Below the pieces are notes generated by a model. That model was not told where the DNA came from and searched no databases. It saw only the letters and a program-made list of their open reading frames with translations. Position numbers and translations under genes: made by a program. A stretch of DNA of 64,000 bases from Ottelia alismoides (Eukaryota; Streptophyta; Magnoliopsida; Alismatales; Hydrocharitaceae), in contig JAZKJV010003121.1 in assembly GCA_037367405.1 (NCBI GenBank), positions 496,001 through 560,000 of the forward strand. The letters run 5' to 3'. Shown piece after piece: positions 59,577-64,000 of the stretch. Each line of letters starts with the position of its first letter. Position 1 is the first letter of the stretch.

Positions 59577-60141
59577 TATGCCAACCAAGCATTCCATGAC
59601 CATTTAAATCTATCGTCAAAGTAGTTATACTGCAAGATTGGAGTAAATACGCAAGGAAGAAAAAGAATAATGTACTAATAATTTAGCAAACTAATTTATT
59701 CAATTTAATAGTTGTTATGAATGCAATATATTATATGTAAAGTTTGGTACTTTTGATGGAGGATCGGTTGTAAATATAACGACAGAGATAAATGGCATTA
59801 TATTCAACAATAGAGGTATTTTGTACGCTAACTTTTCCATTTTGTTGATTGTTGTTAATTATTTTGTGTGCTAACCATTCTATTAAAGTATTGATATTTG
59901 ATCGATATAGATTGTTTTGAACTCTATATGAAAGATATTTTTCTTAGATCTTCTGTTGGACCACAATTCTACATAAATTTAGTTCTGTTGTAGTCACTTT
60001 TGTATATGTTTATTATTTTTAAATAAAAAAATTAGAAAACTGTGTAGAACCGCATATACCCTGCATATGCCCCCGCATACCATTTAAGCGTTATTCACTA
60101 ACCTGTCCGAATGCATACACATACCGCTTTCCTGAACCTTG
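59577..60141. repeat. hAT-1 right part
   Basis: AT-rich interior, then GCATAT-type repeats at 60050-60115 and the inverted terminus (60125-60141). No transposase. Followed by the 8-bp duplication AGTAGATC. Confidence 0.6.
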
Positions 60142-60879
60142 AGTAGATCCATAAAAAATCATCAGATCACCTTCGTAAAATCAAAATCTAGAAAATTTTA
60201 AGATAGATAGAAACACTAGATTAGGGAAGAACATGTGCCCTCTCATCCTTTGTGATTCGAGCATCAATGTGACCTCAATGATAGAGAAGACCTCGATTTC
60301 TACCCTAAATCATAAACTCTATCTGATCATATACAAAAAAATCAAGTAGATCTATCAAAAATGATCATTTCACCTTAAAAAACTAGATCTAAGAAAAACT
60401 AAGGTTGATAAAACCCTAGATTAGAACGGAACCTGTGTTGTCTCACGCCTTCGCATATTTGATTTGTTCTCTTACGCCTTCACAGATCTGAACATCAACA
60501 CAACATCAAGGATAGAGATCTTGATCTCAACCCTAAAATTCCACACACAGGAATCTATGATATGTGTAACTCTTGGTTTGAGAGAACCTGATTATGATCT
60601 CTTCCTATAAATCCACATCAAAGCAAAGAGCTTCGTAGCTTTCGAAGTTTGTTAAAGAGAGGATGAGGGGGCGTACTCGGAAGGAAGGTCTGCAAGCAAA
60701 AGAAAGAGGGGAGTGTGAGTACCCTCCTCTGGGCGGCTGGAAGATGAAAGTGGGGTGTACGATTTCTTAGAATGAAAGTTTTGGTTTCTATTGGAATATT
60801 TAATGGAAGCCCTTTTTTGGGTATGGTTATAGCATAATTAATCAATATAGAAAAAATGCATGCAATTTCAATGATTTAT
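60142..60879 (-). other. CACTA upstream sequence, right of the hAT-1 nest
   Basis: Continues 31308-33186. Two similar blocks (about 60150-60310 and 60360-60500) share GATCA...ACCTTA and AAACACTAGATTAG/AAACCCTAGATTAG-like words, an old tandem duplication. ORF 60618-60845 has no domain. Confidence 0.45.
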
Positions 60880-61084
60880 TCGTTGCTATAATAAAATGGT
60901 GACGAATGCAAATAATCGTTGTTATTTCTAATATAAATAGCGACAGATAAAGCGTTGATATTTATAATATAAATAATGACGAATAAATACAAGCATCGCT
61001 ATGTTAATGAGTTCGCAAATATAACAAAGGATTTAGCTAATCATTGTTATTTAAAAATCGCTGTAGCTATAGTTCGTTGTAATG
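60880..61084. repeat. CACTA right terminal and subterminal repeats
   Basis: Multiple ATTCGTTGC, GACGAAT and ATCGTTGTTAT motifs like those at 10924-11160, ending in a degenerate inverted terminus. The GTC duplication follows. Confidence 0.65.
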
Positions 61085-61736
61085 GTCAACGGGTACCCGA
61101 CGTGAGCCACTCATTTTGACCCTAAACTCACGGGTGTTTGAAATTGATGAGTTGGGTATCCGCAATATCATGACCCACAACCCATCCAAAAAACATGTTT
61201 AAATTACAGGTACCCGCGGGTACCCTGTTAGAAGCTTCTATTACCTAATTTATTTTAAACAATGCAAATGATTAGGTATAAATACCGATATATAAACATT
61301 ATTCTTATCTCTCAAAAAATAAATAGGGAGATTAGTAAATATGAAAAATATATTACACAATTGTTAAAAAATATATAGATATGAAATGGATACAAATCAT
61401 GATATGAAAATGATATAAATTAATATAATATAATTTGATTAGCTTTACATGCATTTGATAGCTTTCACATGATATGTCAAATTTTGGTTTCGTCAAAATA
61501 TAAATTTCGTTGATGGAACGAAATTCCACAAAAATGGTGTATTTTGTCTTGTGCTTTTTTCAGTGCACATCGTTGATTTGGTGCCGGATTTGGCAAAATA
61601 TTGACGATATTTCCTTTATAGATATTTTTCATATGCTGCAAATCCAACATATAACGAGTGTATTTATGAAAATGACATCATATATAGAATAGTATGCAAG
61701 TCAAAAATAGGTGACGAGGGTATTATTATCATAAAA
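61085..61736. other. hAT-2 interior, left side
   Basis: It begins with GTC and CGGGTACCCGA, the continuation of the hAT-2 left end. A palindrome GGTACCCGCGGGTACC lies at about 61210-61225. The rest is AT-rich with no gene; the ORF at 61510-61692 is not recognised. Confidence 0.55.
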
Positions 61737-62051
61737 TCACGAGCACTTGGGTAGATTCTGCAGATGGCGGATCCAAGCTCCCCCTCCCCGTTCTCGATGA
61801 AAAAGGTGACAATGCATCATAACCCAAGCTCGGGGGTTGTTCTCCATGAATTTGATGGTAGCCCATCCTGACGATACCGTCATTGTATTCCTCCTTGGTG
61901 GATCAACCATGTTGAAAGTGTAATTTCTGATCCCAATCGTCAACACATAGAAATCATAGCTGTCGATGTACATGGGATGTTCAAATTTGTCCCTTGATTG
62001 ATATTTATCAAATACATATGTAATAGCACTTAATAAAGGTAGTACTTCCAC
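61737..62051 (-). pseudogene. Laccase-like C-terminal fragment captured in hAT-2
   Basis: The minus strand encodes HPMYIDSYDFYVLTIG, then MVDPPRRNTMTVSSGWATIKF and NPRAWVMMHCHLFHRE. This matches the last cupredoxin domain of plant laccases (HP.HLHGydFyVl.., NlvDPPrRNTv.vp.gGWa.irF.aDNPGvW.mHCHl). One copper site is ruined: the expected HLHG reads YIDS. The typical G after the P of the RNT block is also missing. About 95 residues of a roughly 560-residue protein are present, with no start of its own. Plant laccases are extracellular copper enzymes linked to lignin polymerisation. The fragment is bounded on both sides by hAT-2 sequence, so it is best explained as gene capture. Confidence 0.72.
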
Positions 62052-62204
62052 GGGTACCCATAGGTACCCATTACCCGTTGATATTAACTACCCATTACGA
62101 TCGGGTACCGGCTGGAATGGAACGGTTCGACCCATGACTCAATAATAATTGATCGGGCAGGTCAAAATCAAATGGATCGGGTACCCGCCCCATGAACACG
62201 CCTA

Positions 62205-62639
62205 TTATTTGAGATACCGATAACATGTTTCCTCTATCCCCATTTCACAAACATATTGTCTATCTGATGTAATTTTACTAATATCAACAAATAATATTCG
62301 AATACAGATATCCGTATATGATATTTTTGAAATATGGTAAACAGATATTCATCTATATCCGTATTTATTTTCATCGCTAAATGGAGGTCGATGGCAAGAT
62401 CTAGTGGTGAATTATATAGTAGTGGATTAGGTTTTTATGCTTCTTTTCCAATGTTACTGATGATTTTCAAAATAATATATTAGGGTAACTTGACATACCC
62501 CCTGCTCTATCCATACATTTCTGAGTTGAAATTATTTGTATGGATTACACAATTTATTTATTATAATATTTTTTAAATACGTTCAAATAAAAAATTAACA
62601 TAAAGTTATATTATAATCATTAAAAAATTAATATAACAC
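62205..62639. other. AT-rich flank, no gene recognised
   Basis: Begins with the hAT-2 duplication TTATTTGA. Contains ATATCCGTAT/ATATTCG-type repeats near 62290-62370 that resemble another decayed transposon end, not resolvable by eye. Confidence 0.4.
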
Positions 62640-62765
62640 ATAATGAATGTTACATCAAATCATATTTATCATTCCAACTATCTCCAACTCTTATAACCAT
62701 CCAAACAGATACTACTCACAGGAGGTTACTTTAACCCAATCCAATCCAGACATACCATATTGTCC
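62640..62765. mobile_element. Diverged relative of the Tourist-like MITE
   Basis: The segment with CAACTCTTATAACCATCC, GATACTACTCA and CCCAATCCAATCCAG aligns with 9345-9440 (CAACCCTCATAACCATCC, GCTACTAATCA, CCACTCCAATCCAG). The terminus has decayed. Confidence 0.4.
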
Positions 62766-63000
62766 CCTCTAATAAAAGGGATAATTACACTCATAACCCT
62801 GAGTAATTTCTCTATCTCAATCATAACCCTGCATAATCGCGAATTACGTGGAAAACCCTGAGTAATGCTTAACTCTTACACAACATGCCCCTGTGTTATG
62901 CTCCGTTTGAAATGTCGGTTATCTTTGACGGTTTCCGTTAAGAAAAAGACAATGTTACCCCTAAAACATATTCTTATTTGCAAATCATGCCACTATGTAG
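62766..63000. other. Possible MULE- or similar transposon end
   Basis: Three spaced copies of ATAACCCTG or AAAACCCTGA, each followed by AGTAAT or CATAAT, in a TAATTACACTCATAACCC context, which is common in plant transposon termini. No partner end lies inside the window, so the class is open. Confidence 0.3.
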
Positions 63001-64000
63001 ATGAAACAAAATGAAACCCAAAGCCTCCCATTGGACCTTCACCTGCCTGCATCTCCCGCAGCAAGCTCCCCCCTGCGGCCGCTCGCTCCAGCACCCCCAC
63101 GCTCCCACGCGCGGCGCCGCCACACCCCTCTGCTCCCGCCACCCTTCCCAAGCCCGCAACCCTCCCATCGATCTGTAAGGTGTCGCATCCAAGGGAAGTC
63201 ATCTCCGGTCGAGGTTCGTTCAAGACCGTCCACCTGGAGCTTGATCTCCAACTCCTCACACCGACCATTTCTCCATCAGATGGCAGCCAAGCACCTGAAG
63301 TCCACCGCCTACCTTCCAGAATCGCGAGCAACCTTTTTTTTACCGACTTGCAGATCTTCAGAATCCGTCACATCAGATCGACCCAACTCGATAGCCACCG
63401 CTGGACACCATCGAGCTTCGCCGCACCTATTTATCGTCAAGAACACCCGATTCTTTCTCTATGCGCCGATGGACGCCTCCTGGAGCCACACCACCGCCGC
63501 TGCTCAAGAACGGAGGAGCAATAGAAGAGCAGCTCCAGTAGCTTCTCCAATCGATTAGCAACCATTCGCTTTCAGCATTTGTGCACAACAGAAGAGCAAC
63601 TCCAGTTCAGTTAGTGCTTTTTGATATTCTGAAATCAATGCCCCATTCTTAAGTAGATTAAGGTCAGAATCTTTAACCCCAGATTGATTCTTCGAATCGA
63701 GTCAAGGCTGATAGTTCCAATATGTTCGAGCAAGCCATCCACGACGTGGAACCCATCTTCTTCGAACACCCATGTCGTGCGCAACCGTCACCACCCGCCA
63801 CCCTGCCCAAGCCCGCAACCCCTTAGGCCCCGCCCCACTCCCACCGCTGCCCCCTCCCCTGCCCCCGCGCGCGCCGCCCCCCACCACCCGCCATCCTTCA
63901 CAACCTGCCCGAGCCTGCAGGCGCCTGCAAACCTCAGTCCCGTCGTGACGAGGCGACTGGGAGGCGAGGGCAGAGGGGAGGAGGGTGTGGCTGCGGTCGG
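63001..64000. other. GC-rich region at the window edge, nature unknown
   Basis: The base composition jumps from AT-rich to C-rich here. The open frame 63001-63558 (185 codons, Pro/Ser/Arg/His-rich) has no domain. A CGCCACCCT(G/T)CCCAAGCC block occurs at about 63137-63155 and again near 63799-63820, so part of the segment is duplicated. It could be the 5' part of a gene continuing right, or another element LTR. I cannot tell from this window. Confidence 0.35.

Larger units (their letters stand above)
33187..60141. mobile_element. hAT-1: small non-autonomous hAT transposon, split by element E
   Basis: The left end CAGTGTTCACAAAAGCG (33187-33203) pairs with the reversed right end CAAGGTTCAGGAAAGCG ending at 60141. 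The 8-bp flanks are GGTAGATC (33179-33186) and AGTAGATC (60142-60149), 7 of 8 identical. Both subterminal parts carry GCATATGC-type repeats. Without the insertions the element is about 0.85 kb and has no transposase. The host sequence is the CACTA upstream region. Confidence 0.7.
10924..61084 (-). mobile_element. CACTA (En/Spm) transposon, decayed, carrying nested insertions
   Basis: The left end begins CACTATGACAAAAAAAGATC; the right end, reversed, begins CATTACAACGAACTATAG, a degenerate partner. Both flanks are GTC (10921-10923 and 61085-61087), the 3-bp duplication typical of CACTA. Subterminal CGTTG/CAACG and CGACGAAT-type repeats crowd both ends. Inside, on the minus strand, are a TNP2-type transposase (27580-31307) and a TNPA-type gene (13255-14420 and 26056-26622), both broken. 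Removing the element joins two parts of the hAT-2 end, which confirms the boundaries. Copia A and the hAT-1 nest are later insertions. Confidence 0.85.
10899..62204. mobile_element. hAT-2: small hAT transposon with a captured laccase fragment, split by the CACTA
   Basis: The ends are inverted: TAGGAGTGTTCA at 10899-10910 and, on the reverse strand, TAGGCGTGTTCA ending at 62204. Both ends continue into CGGGTACCCGA and then a TTTGACC block, so the similarity goes beyond the termini. The 8-bp flanks are TTATTTGG (10891-10898) and TTATTTGA (62205-62212), the duplication length of hAT elements. Without the CACTA the element is about 1.15 kb (10899-10923 plus 61085-62204), with no transposase, so it is non-autonomous. 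It carries the laccase-like fragment at 61737-62051. Confidence 0.8.

Noticed and set aside
33466..59581. Target duplication for element E
   Set aside because: Flanks TGGGT and TATGC do not match and no shifted boundary gives a convincing pair.
1..64000. Reverse transcriptase or integrase belonging to elements C, D or E
   Set aside because: All RT, RNase H and integrase motifs found belong to copia A and copia B; none lie in the unique parts of C, D or E.

Overview
The window is TE-packed DNA from a flowering plant. This rests on plant-specific element types: a CACTA (En/Spm) transposon with TNP2- and TNPA-type transposase remnants, Ty1/copia elements with an initiator-Met tRNA primer site, and long-LTR elements with a tRNA-Asp primer site of the Athila/Tat type. 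The species cannot be told from the sequence. I find no intact host gene, tRNA, rRNA or CRISPR. The only host-gene trace is a broken laccase-like fragment inside a hAT transposon.

Layout. 1-9264: internal region and 3' LTR of a decayed long-LTR element (called D, plus strand; its 5' end lies outside the window). 9265-10898: Tourist-like MITE remnant and a possible SINE. 10899-62204: one multi-level nest. The outermost layer is a small hAT element (hAT-2, 10899-62204) carrying the laccase fragment. A CACTA element (10924-61084) sits in hAT-2. The CACTA holds two insertions: copia A (14649-25342, minus strand), which splits the TNPA gene, and a second small hAT (hAT-1, 33187-60141). hAT-1 contains a small LTR element E (33471-59576). 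E contains copia B (34110-57980, plus strand). The 5' LTR of copia B contains a young, complete long-LTR element C (34624-47834, minus strand). 62205-64000: MITE-like and GC-rich sequence with no recognised gene.

Target-site duplications support the nest: C GTATG; copia B GTTAT; copia A CAAGA; CACTA GTC; hAT-1 GGTAGATC/AGTAGATC; hAT-2 TTATTTGG/TTATTTGA. None was found for E. The insertion order is hAT-2, CACTA, hAT-1, E, copia B, C, with copia A an independent insertion into the CACTA. The two 3611-bp LTRs of C differ at only 12 positions in my line-by-line reading.

Most unusual: elements C and D form one family with Athila/Tat-like ends but no reverse transcriptase, RNase H or integrase. 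C encodes one intact 644-residue protein with a retropepsin-like domain inside a proline-rich and acidic protein. Downstream of it, both copies carry six stem-loops, nearly all ending in a polypurine sequence that matches the element's own 3' PPT, then an A/T-tract array and a conserved noncoding block. These conserved noncoding parts are my best candidate for something undescribed.
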